From Paenibacillus crassostreae (lineage in GTDB: Bacteria; Bacillota; Bacilli; Paenibacillales; Paenibacillaceae): a stretch of DNA of 64,000 nt. Where the stretch lies: NCBI RefSeq assembly GCF_001857945.1, contig NZ_CP017770.1:4526001-4590000 (forward strand), in the 5' to 3' direction. The position numbers and the translations under genes are program-made. Each line of letters starts with the position of its first letter. Positions within the stretch are counted from its first letter, which is position 1. Shown in pieces: positions 1-7,902 of this stretch. The notes beneath the pieces are model-generated. The model was given only the letters and a program-made list of their open reading frames with translations, ran no database searches and was not told where the DNA came from.

Positions 1-446
1 ATGATGAGCGTATTGATAGATATGGTGAACGTATCCGTGAATTAGCAAGTGGTTTTGGTGATCAGATTCGCTTCACGGGCTTTATCCAGCCAAAAGAGTT
101 ACCAACCATATTTTTACTCGGAGATGTGTTTGTATGTAGCTCTCAATGGCAGGAACCTTTAGCTAGAGTCCATTATGAGGCGATGGGTGCTGGTCTTCCG
201 ATTATTACAACGAACCGAGGAGGTAATGCGGAAATTATTAAGCACAACGAGAATGGATTCGTGATTGACGATTATACGAACCCACAAGCTTTCGCCGAGT
301 CAATCTCGTATCTATTTAATCATCCACATGAAGCTTCACGTTTAGCTAAAGCTGGTAGAGCGTTTGTAGAGATCAATCACGGATATGAGCATGTGGCTCG
401 ACGTCTTGAGTTACTCTATCTCGATGCGTTGAATAAGTCTATCTAA
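1..446 (+). CDS. Glycosyltransferase family 4 (GT1 group), C-terminal part, CotSA-like
   Basis: This is the 3' end of a gene that begins before the window; the frame is open from base 3. The visible part is the C-terminal nucleotide-sugar-binding half of a GT-B glycosyltransferase. It has the loop SSQWQEPLARVHYEAMGAGLP, in which the conserved EP..R...EAMA.G.P pattern places the donor-sugar glutamates, followed by GNAEIIKHNENGFVID. It probably transfers an activated sugar in the cytoplasm or forespore-facing mother cell. A CotS-family gene starts 23 bases after its stop, and the same pairing (cotSA-cotS) is known from Bacillus spore-coat loci, so a role in coat decoration is inferred from context. 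The substrate cannot be read from the sequence. Confidence 0.85.
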   Translation, partial: DERIDRYGERIRELASGFGDQIRFTGFIQPKELPTIFLLGDVFVCSSQWQEPLARVHYEAMGAGLPIITTNRGGNAEIIKHNENGFVIDDYTNPQAFAESISYLFNHPHEASRLAKAGRAFVEINHGYEHVARRLELLYLDALNKSI

Positions 447-469
447 ATGGATGAAAGAGGGGGAAAAGC

Positions 470-1519
470 ATGGATACCACGTTTTCAGAAATTGTGAAAA
501 AGGTCATGGGTTATTATCCGATGAAGGTTAAGAACATCTATTTGATATCTTTCAAAGGCAAAAAGGCAGTCTGGTCAGTAGATACTGACATTGGCGAAGT
601 GATCATGAAGAAGGTGCCCTTCGAATTAGTCGGTCTTGAATTCATGACCTTTGCGATAGATTATTTGCGGAATAATGGGATACACACACCAGGAGTATAC
701 AAGACAACTAATGGGGAAAGTTGGGTGGATCTAGAAGGGGAATATTTCGTCATCTTTGAATCCGTCCATGGACGTTCACCTGAATATGAACACAAAGAGG
801 AATTGCGGATGATCATGCATGGTATGGCATCATTTCATAAAGCCTCAAGTGGGATCAATTCACCGACGGACGAATATCCTTCATTTCTCCTAACGGAGTG
901 GGAGAAAGATATGACCAAGCGAAGCGATCGATTAGAAGCATGGAAGGTGGAAATCGCGCAGAAAGCGGATAAGAACACATTCGATCAGATCTTTCTGCAA
1001 CACATTGATGAGTTTTTGGTACAATGCAAATCTTCGCTAGCTATGTTCGAGCAAAGTGGGTTCACGAATTGGGTAGAACATACGAAGATTACGAAGACGT
1101 TATGTCATCAGGACTATGCTGCGGGAAATCTGGCAATTGGGAGCGACAATCACCTATACGTGTTCGATATGGATTCATTGACGGTGGATGTCCCCATTCG
1201 AGATATGCGTAAAATTCTGAACAAAGTAATGAAGAAAAGAGAGTCGGGTTGGGATTTAGAGCTGATGTTGACCATGATGAAAGCGTATCAGGAAGTGAAT
1301 CCATTAACTAAAGAGCAATATCACGCGCTAGTGGCTGACTTGCTGTATCCACATCTGATCTACGGCCAAGTGAATAAATATTATGGGCATCGTGAGGAGC
1401 AGTGGACGGAGAAAAAACACATTGAGCGCCTAAAGGATATGATCGCAACGGAGAAAAGCAAGGGCATCGTACTTCAAGCTTTTCTATCCCGCCTAGATGA
1501 GGTGGTTGCTCATGGGTAA
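470..1519 (+). CDS. CotS/CotI family spore-coat protein (kinase-like fold)
   Basis: This 349-residue protein belongs to the CotS group of spore-coat proteins, which share the aminoglycoside-phosphotransferase or kinase-like fold. The catalytic-loop equivalent is visible as LCHQDYAAGNL around residue 206, followed by the metal-binding equivalent VFDMDSLTVDVPIRD. The N-terminal lobe has a candidate ATP lysine in GEVIMKKVPF. The ATG follows GAGGGGG with good spacing. Its stop overlaps the start of a second CotS-like gene, so the two are translationally coupled. CotS proteins are mother-cell products assembled on the spore, and some relatives phosphorylate other coat proteins. Whether this one is an active kinase cannot be decided here. 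Confidence 0.82.
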   Translation: MDTTFSEIVKKVMGYYPMKVKNIYLISFKGKKAVWSVDTDIGEVIMKKVPFELVGLEFMTFAIDYLRNNGIHTPGVYKTTNGESWVDLEGEYFVIFESVHGRSPEYEHKEELRMIMHGMASFHKASSGINSPTDEYPSFLLTEWEKDMTKRSDRLEAWKVEIAQKADKNTFDQIFLQHIDEFLVQCKSSLAMFEQSGFTNWVEHTKITKTLCHQDYAAGNLAIGSDNHLYVFDMDSLTVDVPIRDMRKILNKVMKKRESGWDLELMLTMMKAYQEVNPLTKEQYHALVADLLYPHLIYGQVNKYYGHREEQWTEKKHIERLKDMIATEKSKGIVLQAFLSRLDEVVAHG

Positions 1520-2534
1520 TAAGGATATCATCTCGCAGCAAGATCTGAGCGTTGGTTTACAATTGATGTCAGAGCAGTATCCTCATATTAAAGTACATGA
1601 AGCTGCAGTCATTCAAGATGGTGGAATTAAAACGATCTGGAAGCTTGAGACGTCAGAAGGTACAGTGTGTCTGAAAAGAATTCGTAAATCACTACCGATT
1701 GTCGACTACACGACAAAAGTCCAGACCTATTTATTCAATAAAGGAGCTCTTGTCGCAGAGATCATTCCAACGAAAGATAGTGAACTCTATTTCGTTCTCG
1801 ATGGATATGGACTGGTGCTTTACCGTTGGATCGTGGGTAGCGATTTAGATATGGAGGGAATTCCAGAGCATTTAGAGCACGGGTTGTCTGGATTAGCTCA
1901 ATTCCATCTACAAACGGTTGGATTTGTTCCTCCACCTGGCAGCCAAGTGTACAATCGAATGGGCGTATGGCCGGACAATTATACTAGCATGTTGGAAGAG
2001 TTCCTGAAATGGAAGAGTATAGCGGTAAGTGAAACAAGTGAGTTTCATAAGAAATATCTAAATCATATCGACGAGATCATCGCTATGGCTGAGTATAGTA
2101 TCGAACTTCTAAATAAATCCTGTTATGCAGAATGGGTAGAGTCGATTGGTGACTACGGATATATGTGCCATCAGGATTATGGAAAAGGAAATGCACTCCT
2201 TACAGAACAAGGGGTCTATGTACTCGATCTCGACAATCTCGCTTATGATATCCCGCTAAGAGATGTTCGTAAGCTGATCATGAAACGGATGAAAGAGGTG
2301 GGTGAGTGGAAGGCGAATGAGTTGAATCGATGGGTCTGCGCTTACGCGGCTGTACTACCGTTGTCTGCTGATCAGAAGCGGATACTATATATCGATCTAT
2401 TATTCCCGCATGAATTCCATGGGACATGTAAAAACGTATTTAACAAAGGAAAGCCAGGAGAATTGAAAAAGATTAATCAAAGTTATTTGGCCGAAACAGC
2501 AAAGCTACCAACATTGAATCTTGTTTTAAAATAA
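1512..2534 (+). CDS. CotS/CotI family spore-coat protein, second tandem member
   Basis: This 340-residue protein is a diverged paralogue of the upstream gene product. It carries the same signature, MCHQDYGKGNAL followed by VLDLDNLAYDIPLRD. I placed the start at ATG 1512, because GAGGTGG lies six bases upstream; an in-frame ATG at 1497 has no such site. The reading frame overlaps the upstream stop by eight bases, which points to translational coupling and one sporulation transcript. The pair probably arose by tandem duplication within the coat cluster. Family membership is well supported, while the biochemical activity is inferred from the kinase-like motifs only. Confidence 0.82.
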   Translation: MGNKDIISQQDLSVGLQLMSEQYPHIKVHEAAVIQDGGIKTIWKLETSEGTVCLKRIRKSLPIVDYTTKVQTYLFNKGALVAEIIPTKDSELYFVLDGYGLVLYRWIVGSDLDMEGIPEHLEHGLSGLAQFHLQTVGFVPPPGSQVYNRMGVWPDNYTSMLEEFLKWKSIAVSETSEFHKKYLNHIDEIIAMAEYSIELLNKSCYAEWVESIGDYGYMCHQDYGKGNALLTEQGVYVLDLDNLAYDIPLRDVRKLIMKRMKEVGEWKANELNRWVCAYAAVLPLSADQKRILYIDLLFPHEFHGTCKNVFNKGKPGELKKINQSYLAETAKLPTLNLVLK

Positions 2535-2555
2535 ACGAAAGTGAGTTGTCAGTAT

Positions 2556-2762
2556 ATGAAAATAGAAGAAGAATATGTAGGTCGTGGACCTGAATTTGCT
2601 AGCTTGTTACGAAGCATCGCTGATCGTATAGATGGTAATAACCTTACGGTGAGAGGCAACCCTGTTATTCTACCAGAACAAGATTTGGAATATAAAATTA
2701 ATTTGAAAACTGACCTGGGTAAGAATAAATTTAATATTTCGATTGAATGGTTGGATAAATAA
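2556..2762 (+). CDS. Amphi-Trp domain small protein
   Basis: This short protein of 68 residues matches the amphi-Trp domain pattern. It begins with an EEEYVGRGPEFASLLRSIADRI segment, where the alternating E and R.E.A..L..IAD.. form an amphipathic helix. It ends in the characteristic acidic-aromatic strand SIEWLDK. GAAAGTGAG precedes ATG 2556 by about ten bases; a GTG at 2541 would add five residues but has no better site. The gene is the last before a strong terminator and sits 20 bases after the CotS-like gene, so it may share its transcript. The molecular role of amphi-Trp proteins is not established. Confidence 0.7.
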   Translation: MKIEEEYVGRGPEFASLLRSIADRIDGNNLTVRGNPVILPEQDLEYKINLKTDLGKNKFNISIEWLDK

Positions 2763-2765
2763 AAG

Positions 2766-2810
2766 AAATGCCAAGCCATATGGATTCACATTTGGTTTGG
2801 CATTTTTGTT
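2766..2810. terminator. Intrinsic terminator after the amphi-Trp gene
   Basis: A 12-bp stem (AAATGCCAAGCC pairing with GGTTTGGCATTT, one G-T pair) is followed by a T-rich run. It ends the spore-coat transcript. Confidence 0.85.
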
Positions 2811-2914
2811 AAAAATATAAGAAAGTATAAGTTTCCACTTCATACTCTATTCCTTATATTTCCGCTGAAACGGGTGCCGTCTTTGAAAAAGGACGGCATT
2901 GCCGTTTCTACTTG
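2811..2914 (+). repeat. Folded intergenic repeat, copy 1 of 3
   Basis: This is a roughly 104-bp element also found at 59356 and 60138. It has two predicted structures. The first is a hairpin closed by AATATAAG and CTTATATT. The second is a nested arm with an outer stem GAAACGG/CCGTTTC and an inner stem GCCGTC/GACGGC around TTTGAAAAAG. All copies start AAAATATAAGAAAGTA and end in TTTCTRCTT. This copy overlaps the last codons of the DsbA-like gene on the opposite strand and supplies its stop codon. I found no coding capacity. Confidence 0.8.
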
Positions 2915-3603
2915 ATAAGACAATTCCCATCATCACATTGGTTACCAGCTTCACCAACAAAGCTGATTGGGTGAGCTTCATTCCAAGCTTGACGAATGGC
3001 TTGGAGGAACACATCTGCTGATTGAGCACCAGACACACCATATTTCTCACCTACAAGGACAAATGGAACACCAGATATGTTCAAAGAATGGGCACGATTC
3101 TCATCTGCTCGTACTTCATCTGTGTACATATCACTCTCGAGAACGTTCCGAGTTTCAATCGGTTCTAAGCCAGCCTTTACTCCAATTTGGATCAATGCTT
3201 CAACATCTCCAACAGGCAACCCTTCCGTGAAATAGGAATGATATAAAAGTTCACTCACTTCTTCTATTAGTCCCTTAGAATTCGCAAAGTGGATTAGCCG
3301 ATGTGCATCAAGCGTATTTCCTGATTTCATAATATCGAATCGATATTCCAAGCCTTCTTGTGCAGCTAATGCAGTGATTTGTTCTGTCATTTGTTTCACT
3401 TCTTCGATTGATCTGCCTATCTTCTTGGATAAACCCTCTATAATATCTCCACTCAATCGAGGGGAGGAAGGATCTAATTCGTAACTACGCCAGATGACTT
3501 CTACCTCTGCTTGATGTTCAAATTGAGATAATGCTTTCTCGAATCTTCTTTTTCCAATATAACACCATGGACATACAATGTCGGACCAGAATTCTATTTT
3601 CAT
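2908..3603 (-). CDS. DsbA family oxidoreductase, FrnE-like
   Basis: This 231-residue cytoplasmic thioredoxin-fold protein has the redox motif CPWC at residues 11-14 (FWSDIVCPWCYIGKRRFE), a cis-proline loop in ISGVPFVLVGEKYGVSGAQ, and a helical insertion typical of the FrnE branch of DsbA proteins. It probably acts as a thiol-disulfide oxidoreductase or isomerase in stress defence. The start is ATG 3603, preceded by AGGAGG eleven bases away; ATG 3612 is only two bases from that site. The C-terminus ...CDDGNCLIK ends inside an intergenic repeat that provides the stop codon, so the natural tail may have been altered. Substrates are unknown. Confidence 0.88.
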   Translation of the reverse strand: MKIEFWSDIVCPWCYIGKRRFEKALSQFEHQAEVEVIWRSYELDPSSPRLSGDIIEGLSKKIGRSIEEVKQMTEQITALAAQEGLEYRFDIMKSGNTLDAHRLIHFANSKGLIEEVSELLYHSYFTEGLPVGDVEALIQIGVKAGLEPIETRNVLESDMYTDEVRADENRAHSLNISGVPFVLVGEKYGVSGAQSADVFLQAIRQAWNEAHPISFVGEAGNQCDDGNCLIK

Positions 3604-3696
3604 ATATATCATTGCCTCCTTATATTAATCTTATCTATCATGATAATGGTTACAGTTATAAAATGCAATCTTTCCACTAATCAACCTGAAATAACA

Positions 3697-3725
3697 TTGA
3701 CAAGCTATTTTTTATAAACTAGAAT
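3697..3725 (+). promoter_or_regulatory. SigA-type promoter for the ClC gene
   Basis: TTGACA and TAGAAT are separated by exactly 17 bp, about 50 bp upstream of the ClC coding start. I looked for a fluoride riboswitch between this promoter and the start and saw none. Confidence 0.75.
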
Positions 3726-3771
3726 TTCGGCAGTAGCGATTATGGAGTCATGCGAAAGAAGGTTTACATTA

Positions 3772-5016
3772 ATGAAATGGATGTATATACATAGCTTAGT
3801 GTCACGTTCTTTTTTAAAATGGCTATTCTATGGTGGAGTTGTAGGCCTACTTTCCGGGAGCGCATCAGCTATATTCTTGAAAAGTCTGGACTATGTTACG
3901 GATATCAGATTAATGAATCCTTGGGTGTTATACCTATTACCATTAGGTGGTGCGATTGTAAGTTACCTTTATTATAAGTTTGGACTGAATAGTTCCAAAG
4001 GCAATAATCTGATTATTGAACAAATCCAACAACAAGAACATGAACCTGTTCCATTTAGAATGACACCTCTCGTCTTATTTGGGACATTAATCACGCATTT
4101 ATTAGGTGGTTCCGCTGGTCGAGAAGGTACAGCTGTACAAATGGGTGGAAGCCTAGCAGAGCAATTCGGTAAATGGATCAAAGTCGGACCCGTGGATAGG
4201 CAAATATTGTTAATGTGTGGTATTAGCGGTGGATTTGGTTCGGTATTCGGTACTCCGATTGCAGGTGCTGTCTTTGCCCTAGAGGTGATCGTTTTAGGTG
4301 TGATCCGTTATGATGCATTAATTCCATGTTTTGTAGCTAGCTTCACAGGAAATCTTGTCGCAATGAATTTATGGGGAGTTACCCATGCTCATTATCAGAT
4401 GGGGGTTGTTCCTGAACTAACACTAATAGTGTTGCTGAAAGTTGTTATTGCTGCTGTATGTTTTGGATTAACAAGTATGGTCTTTAGTGAGTTAACTCAT
4501 TTCCTCAAAAAAACATTTGTTGTAGTCTTTCGAAATCCGCTGATCAAAAGTGCAGTTGGTGGCTTGCTGATCATTCTCATGGTTTATCTGATTGGATCAC
4601 GAGATTATTTAGGGTTGGGACTTCCATTAATTGAACAATCCTTTGAAGAAGATGTTCATCCCTTAGCCTTTCTTGGGAAGTTGATTTTTACAACCGTTAC
4701 ATTAGGTGCAGGATTTCAAGGCGGAGAGGTAACACCCCTGTTCGCTATCGGAGCTACATTGGGAAATTCATTAGCAGGAATACTACAAATATATGCGCCA
4801 TTTTTAGCTGCTTTAGGGTTCATTGCCGTATTTTGCGGTGCTACGAATACACCTCTGGCTTGTTTTCTAATGGGTATTGAGTTATTTGGTTCCGAAGGTG
4901 CAATATATATGTTCATTGCGTGTTTGATCAGCTATTTATTCTCCGGGCATACAGGCATATATACCTCTCAATTGATTAGCGTATCGAAGTTGCGTGACTA
5001 TGATACACTGAAATAG
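3772..5016 (+). CDS. ClC-family antiporter, CLC-F (fluoride/proton) type
   Basis: This 414-residue membrane protein belongs to the ClC family. It has about ten hydrophobic segments and the helix signatures GGSAGREGTAVQMG, GGFGSVFGTPIAG and GGEVTPLFAIGATLG. Chloride-type ClC proteins have GREGP and GxFxP here, whereas the fluoride-exporting CLC-F branch is known for GREGT-like and GEVTP-like variants. The GSGIP motif is also replaced, reading SSKGNNL. The gating glutamate of GREG is kept. I therefore infer fluoride export in exchange for protons. ATG 3772 follows GAAAGAAGG; the earlier in-frame ATG at 3742 lacks a site. A good promoter lies just upstream, and the gene appears monocistronic. 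Confidence 0.82.
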   Translation: MKWMYIHSLVSRSFLKWLFYGGVVGLLSGSASAIFLKSLDYVTDIRLMNPWVLYLLPLGGAIVSYLYYKFGLNSSKGNNLIIEQIQQQEHEPVPFRMTPLVLFGTLITHLLGGSAGREGTAVQMGGSLAEQFGKWIKVGPVDRQILLMCGISGGFGSVFGTPIAGAVFALEVIVLGVIRYDALIPCFVASFTGNLVAMNLWGVTHAHYQMGVVPELTLIVLLKVVIAAVCFGLTSMVFSELTHFLKKTFVVVFRNPLIKSAVGGLLIILMVYLIGSRDYLGLGLPLIEQSFEEDVHPLAFLGKLIFTTVTLGAGFQGGEVTPLFAIGATLGNSLAGILQIYAPFLAALGFIAVFCGATNTPLACFLMGIELFGSEGAIYMFIACLISYLFSGHTGIYTSQLISVSKLRDYDTLK

Positions 5017-5059
5017 GAAGTAGTTGTTTTACATATCGATTAAGGTTGGAGGAAAGCAA

Positions 5060-6298
5060 ATGACAAAGTTTAATGTGATGTTAGAGAAATATGCTGAGTT
5101 GGTTGTGAAAGTGGGAGTTAACGTTCAACCTGGACAAGTTCTGATCGTTCAAGCGCCATTGGAAACGGTAGATCTTACAAGATTAATTGTTTCTAAGGCC
5201 TATGAATCTGGAGCCAAATATGTTCAGGTAGAGTGGGAAGACGAAGGAATTACACGGATTCGTTATGAAAAGGCACCGGATGAATCCTTTGATTATTATC
5301 CGAAATGGCAAGCTGAGATGATGGAACAGTTAGCAGAAGGTGGCGGTGCCATTCTACATATAAAAGTGCCAAATCCTGAATTATTCCGTGGTATTGATCC
5401 GACAAAAGTATCAAGATCGGTCAAAGCTTCTGCCGTTGCGCGTGAGAAATACCAGCATTATGTACGTAACAATAAGTTTAGTTGGTCACTGATTAAGGCT
5501 CCTACACGTGATTGGGCAAACAAAGTATTCGCTGACCTTCCTGAAGATGAGCGTGTACAAGCGATGTGGGATGCGGTATTCCTCATGAATCGTGTCGAAG
5601 CAGATGGAACGCAGGATCCGGTCGCAGCATGGCGTGAACATATTGAGCAACTTAAAATCACGCAAGAGAGAATGAATTCCAAACGATACAAGAGTTTACA
5701 TTATCGTGCACCAGGAACAGACCTACATGTTGAAATGCCTGAAGGGCATTTATGGCGCGGTGGAGGTGGAGAGAATCAAGACGGGGTGTATTTTGTTGCG
5801 AATATGCCAACAGAGGAAATATACACAATGCCACATCGCACAGGGGTGAATGGGAAAGTGACAAGTACACTTCCATTGAATCTCAACGGACAGTTGGTCG
5901 AAGGGATGACTCTAACCTTTAAAGAAGGAAAAGTGATCCAGTACGACGCAACATCGGGACGTGAATATTTGACAGCACTTCTAAATACAGATGAGGGTGC
6001 TTCGTATCTTGGAGAAATGGCATTAGTTCCGTTTGATTCACCTATATCCCGGTTGAATCGGATTTTCTACAATACGGGAATCGACGAGAATGCATCATGT
6101 CATTTTGCATTGGGTAGTGCTTATCCAGTAAACATTGAAGGCGGTACTAAACTCAGCAAAGATGAACTGCTAGCTAAAGGTGCCAATGTGAGCTTAACAC
6201 ATGTCGATTTCATGATTGGTTCGGATCAATTAGAAATTGACGGTGAGTTGGCGGATGGAACGGTAGAAGCTGTATTCCGAAATGGGAATTGGGCCTAA
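5060..6298 (+). CDS. M29 family aminopeptidase (AmpS/PepS type)
   Basis: This 412-residue protein is a metal-dependent aminopeptidase of the M29 (thermophilic aminopeptidase) family, expected in the cytoplasm where it releases N-terminal residues from peptides. Family landmarks are LHYRAPGTDLHVEMPEGHLW, where the metal and substrate site begins, NMPTEEIYTMPHRTGVNG with the glutamate and histidine ligands, FYNTGIDENASCHFALGSAYP with a further histidine, and the terminal THVDFMIGSDQLEIDG. The length fits the family (about 410). ATG 5060 follows GGAGG at proper spacing. The gene has no obvious partner and is followed by an independent Fur-controlled promoter. Confidence 0.93.
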   Translation: MTKFNVMLEKYAELVVKVGVNVQPGQVLIVQAPLETVDLTRLIVSKAYESGAKYVQVEWEDEGITRIRYEKAPDESFDYYPKWQAEMMEQLAEGGGAILHIKVPNPELFRGIDPTKVSRSVKASAVAREKYQHYVRNNKFSWSLIKAPTRDWANKVFADLPEDERVQAMWDAVFLMNRVEADGTQDPVAAWREHIEQLKITQERMNSKRYKSLHYRAPGTDLHVEMPEGHLWRGGGGENQDGVYFVANMPTEEIYTMPHRTGVNGKVTSTLPLNLNGQLVEGMTLTFKEGKVIQYDATSGREYLTALLNTDEGASYLGEMALVPFDSPISRLNRIFYNTGIDENASCHFALGSAYPVNIEGGTKLSKDELLAKGANVSLTHVDFMIGSDQLEIDGELADGTVEAVFRNGNWA

Positions 6299-6311
6299 AT
6301 TGAATATCATT

Positions 6312-6340
6312 TTGACATTGATAATGATTATCACTAGAAT
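6312..6340 (+). promoter_or_regulatory. Fur-box promoter of the IsdG-like gene
   Basis: TTGACA and TAGAAT lie 17 bp apart. The spacer contains a perfect 7-1-7 inverted repeat, TGATAATGATTATCA at 6319-6333, matching the Bacillus Fur consensus. Repressor binding here would block RNA polymerase, so iron repression of the next gene is predicted. Confidence 0.85.
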
Positions 6341-6398
6341 AGGTTTAACTCCCCAATGGGATGTAGTGATATTATCGAAATTAATGGAGGGATTCATT

Positions 6399-6731
6399 TT
6401 GCTTATTCAAACAAGAACGATTGTGGTAGAGAAAGGTAACGCTGAGAAAGTGGTTGAGAGATTCAGCCAAGAAAGTCCAGTTGAAGGCATGGAAGGACTT
6501 ATAGATATTACTGTTATGGTCAATAAGAGAAGCAAAGAAAATGAAGAAGTTGTCGTGATGATTCGCTGGGAATCGGAAGAGGCATGGAAGAATTGGGAGA
6601 AAAGCGATGTACATATTCAGGGTCATCGGCAAAATAAAGGAAAGACATCTCCGGAGTTCGTTCTAAGTACAACAGTGAATATGTACGTAACACAGAAAAT
6701 CAAACAAGGGAAAGCTTTTAATAATCAATGA
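6399..6731 (+). CDS. IsdG/HmoA-like heme-degrading monooxygenase
   Basis: This protein of about 110 residues has the antibiotic-biosynthesis-monooxygenase ferredoxin-like fold used by IsdG-type heme oxygenases, which open the heme ring and release iron. Conserved parts are the first strand LIQTRTIVVEKGNAEKVVERF, the segment VVVMIRWESEEAWKNWEKSD with the family tryptophans, and a following HIQGHR that can supply the heme-ligand histidine. I favour TTG 6399, eight bases after GGAGG; an in-frame ATG at 6384 has its own coding overlapping that site. The preceding promoter contains a perfect Fur box, which supports a role in iron acquisition from heme. The exact ring product is not predictable. 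Confidence 0.82.
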   Translation: MLIQTRTIVVEKGNAEKVVERFSQESPVEGMEGLIDITVMVNKRSKENEEVVVMIRWESEEAWKNWEKSDVHIQGHRQNKGKTSPEFVLSTTVNMYVTQKIKQGKAFNNQ

Positions 6732-6737
6732 TATTAC

Positions 6738-7571
6738 TTATTTCCCTCGACGATACACTAGTGTTGCGTTAATCTCTCCTCCAACTAGAATAATCATTGA
6801 GCTAATATATAACCAGGTAAGTAGAACCATTACGCCTCCAAGGCTGCCATATGTTCTAGTGAAGTCTCCAAATTGGTTAACGTAAATGGAAAAGAGCCCT
6901 GTTGTGGTAATCCAACCAAAGGTTGTGAATATCGCTCCAGGTAGTGCTTCTCTGGTTGACATTTTCCGATTTGGAGCAATCCAATAGAGCATTGTAAACA
7001 CAATGATCATGATAAGTAGTGGGAGCGCATACTGAACTAAATTCCATAGTTGATAGAATATATAAGGTATAGGAAAGAGATGAAACACTTGATCTTTCAA
7101 CCAACTACCGAATACAAGAAGTAATGTGCTTAATAGAATGACTAGACCGATGAATAATGTGCCCATGAGCGAAATAGCTCGTACTTTCCAAAAAGCTCTA
7201 TCATCTTCGATATCATATGCCTGATTCAACCCTTTAAACGTAGCGTCTATGCCTTTGGAGGCTGCCCATAATGTAGCTAACATCCCGAATGAGAGCAATG
7301 CTTGACTTCTTCCCTCAGCGACTTCCTTAACAATTTCCTGCATAATCAATATAGCTTCTGCCGGTAGTATTTCCGCTAAATCTAGGATGCGATCCTCCAT
7401 AGAAATATTCGCATAACCCACTAAAGTCATGATAAATATAAGAAAAGGAAATAGGGAGAGAATGAGATAAAAGGATAATTGAGCGCTGACAGCTTGAACA
7501 TCGTCATTCTTAATCTTTTTAAATAATTGTTTGAAAAAATCAATACACCAAGCCACTTTTCCTTTCTTCAT
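6738..7571 (-). CDS. YihY/BrkB family membrane protein
   Basis: This 277-residue integral membrane protein has six hydrophobic segments and the YihY/UPF0761 signatures AQLSFYLILSLFPFLIF near residue 30, LLSFGMLATLWAASKGIDATFKGLNQAYDI and FGDFTRTYGSLGGVMVLLTWLYISSMIILVGGEINA near the end. The family was once annotated ribonuclease BN, which is now considered wrong, and its function is unsettled. ATG 7571 is preceded by GGGGAGG, while the frame remains open further upstream without a site. It is convergent with the IsdG-like gene, with only six bases between the stops and no room for a dedicated terminator. Confidence 0.9.
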   Translation of the reverse strand: MKKGKVAWCIDFFKQLFKKIKNDDVQAVSAQLSFYLILSLFPFLIFIMTLVGYANISMEDRILDLAEILPAEAILIMQEIVKEVAEGRSQALLSFGMLATLWAASKGIDATFKGLNQAYDIEDDRAFWKVRAISLMGTLFIGLVILLSTLLLVFGSWLKDQVFHLFPIPYIFYQLWNLVQYALPLLIMIIVFTMLYWIAPNRKMSTREALPGAIFTTFGWITTTGLFSIYVNQFGDFTRTYGSLGGVMVLLTWLYISSMIILVGGEINATLVYRRGK

Positions 7572-7617
7572 TAATACCTCCCCTTTAAATAATAACTTTC
7601 TATTATTGTAACATTTT

Positions 7618-7884
7618 ATGGTAAATACGCTTTCCACAACAAACCTATTTGGATATATTAACACAAAAGGTGAATTGGCAATCCCATGTAATTATATATA
7701 TGCAGGGAAATTCACAGAAGGTGTTGCCCATGTAACTATATCTGATTCAAATGACGAGGTTCTTATTGATAGAACAGGTAAGATTACAACGAAGTTATTA
7801 GAAAAATATATTTCAGACTTTACATTTTTAGAGGGACTATCTGTGGCTTATGCTCCTACAGGAAATAAAATAATCTTCGAATGA
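7618..7884 (+). pseudogene. WG-repeat protein remnant
   Basis: An 88-codon open frame encodes one recognisable WG-type repeat, NLFGYINTKGELAIPCNYIYAGKF then TEGVAHV, plus a degenerate second one (LIDRTGKITTKL). WG-repeat proteins normally contain many such units. There is no ribosome binding site before the ATG, only AT-rich sequence, and nothing resembling the rest of the gene upstream. I interpret it as the surviving 3' end of a lost gene. It could instead be a small expressed protein, but that looks less likely. Confidence 0.55.
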
Positions 7885-7902
7885 AGAATAGAGGGGAAGG
7901 TA

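Noticed and set aside
3613..3771. Possible fluoride riboswitch upstream of the ClC gene
   Set aside because: I could not find the conserved loops of the crcB motif by eye; the region holds a plain promoter. A covariance search would be needed to exclude it.
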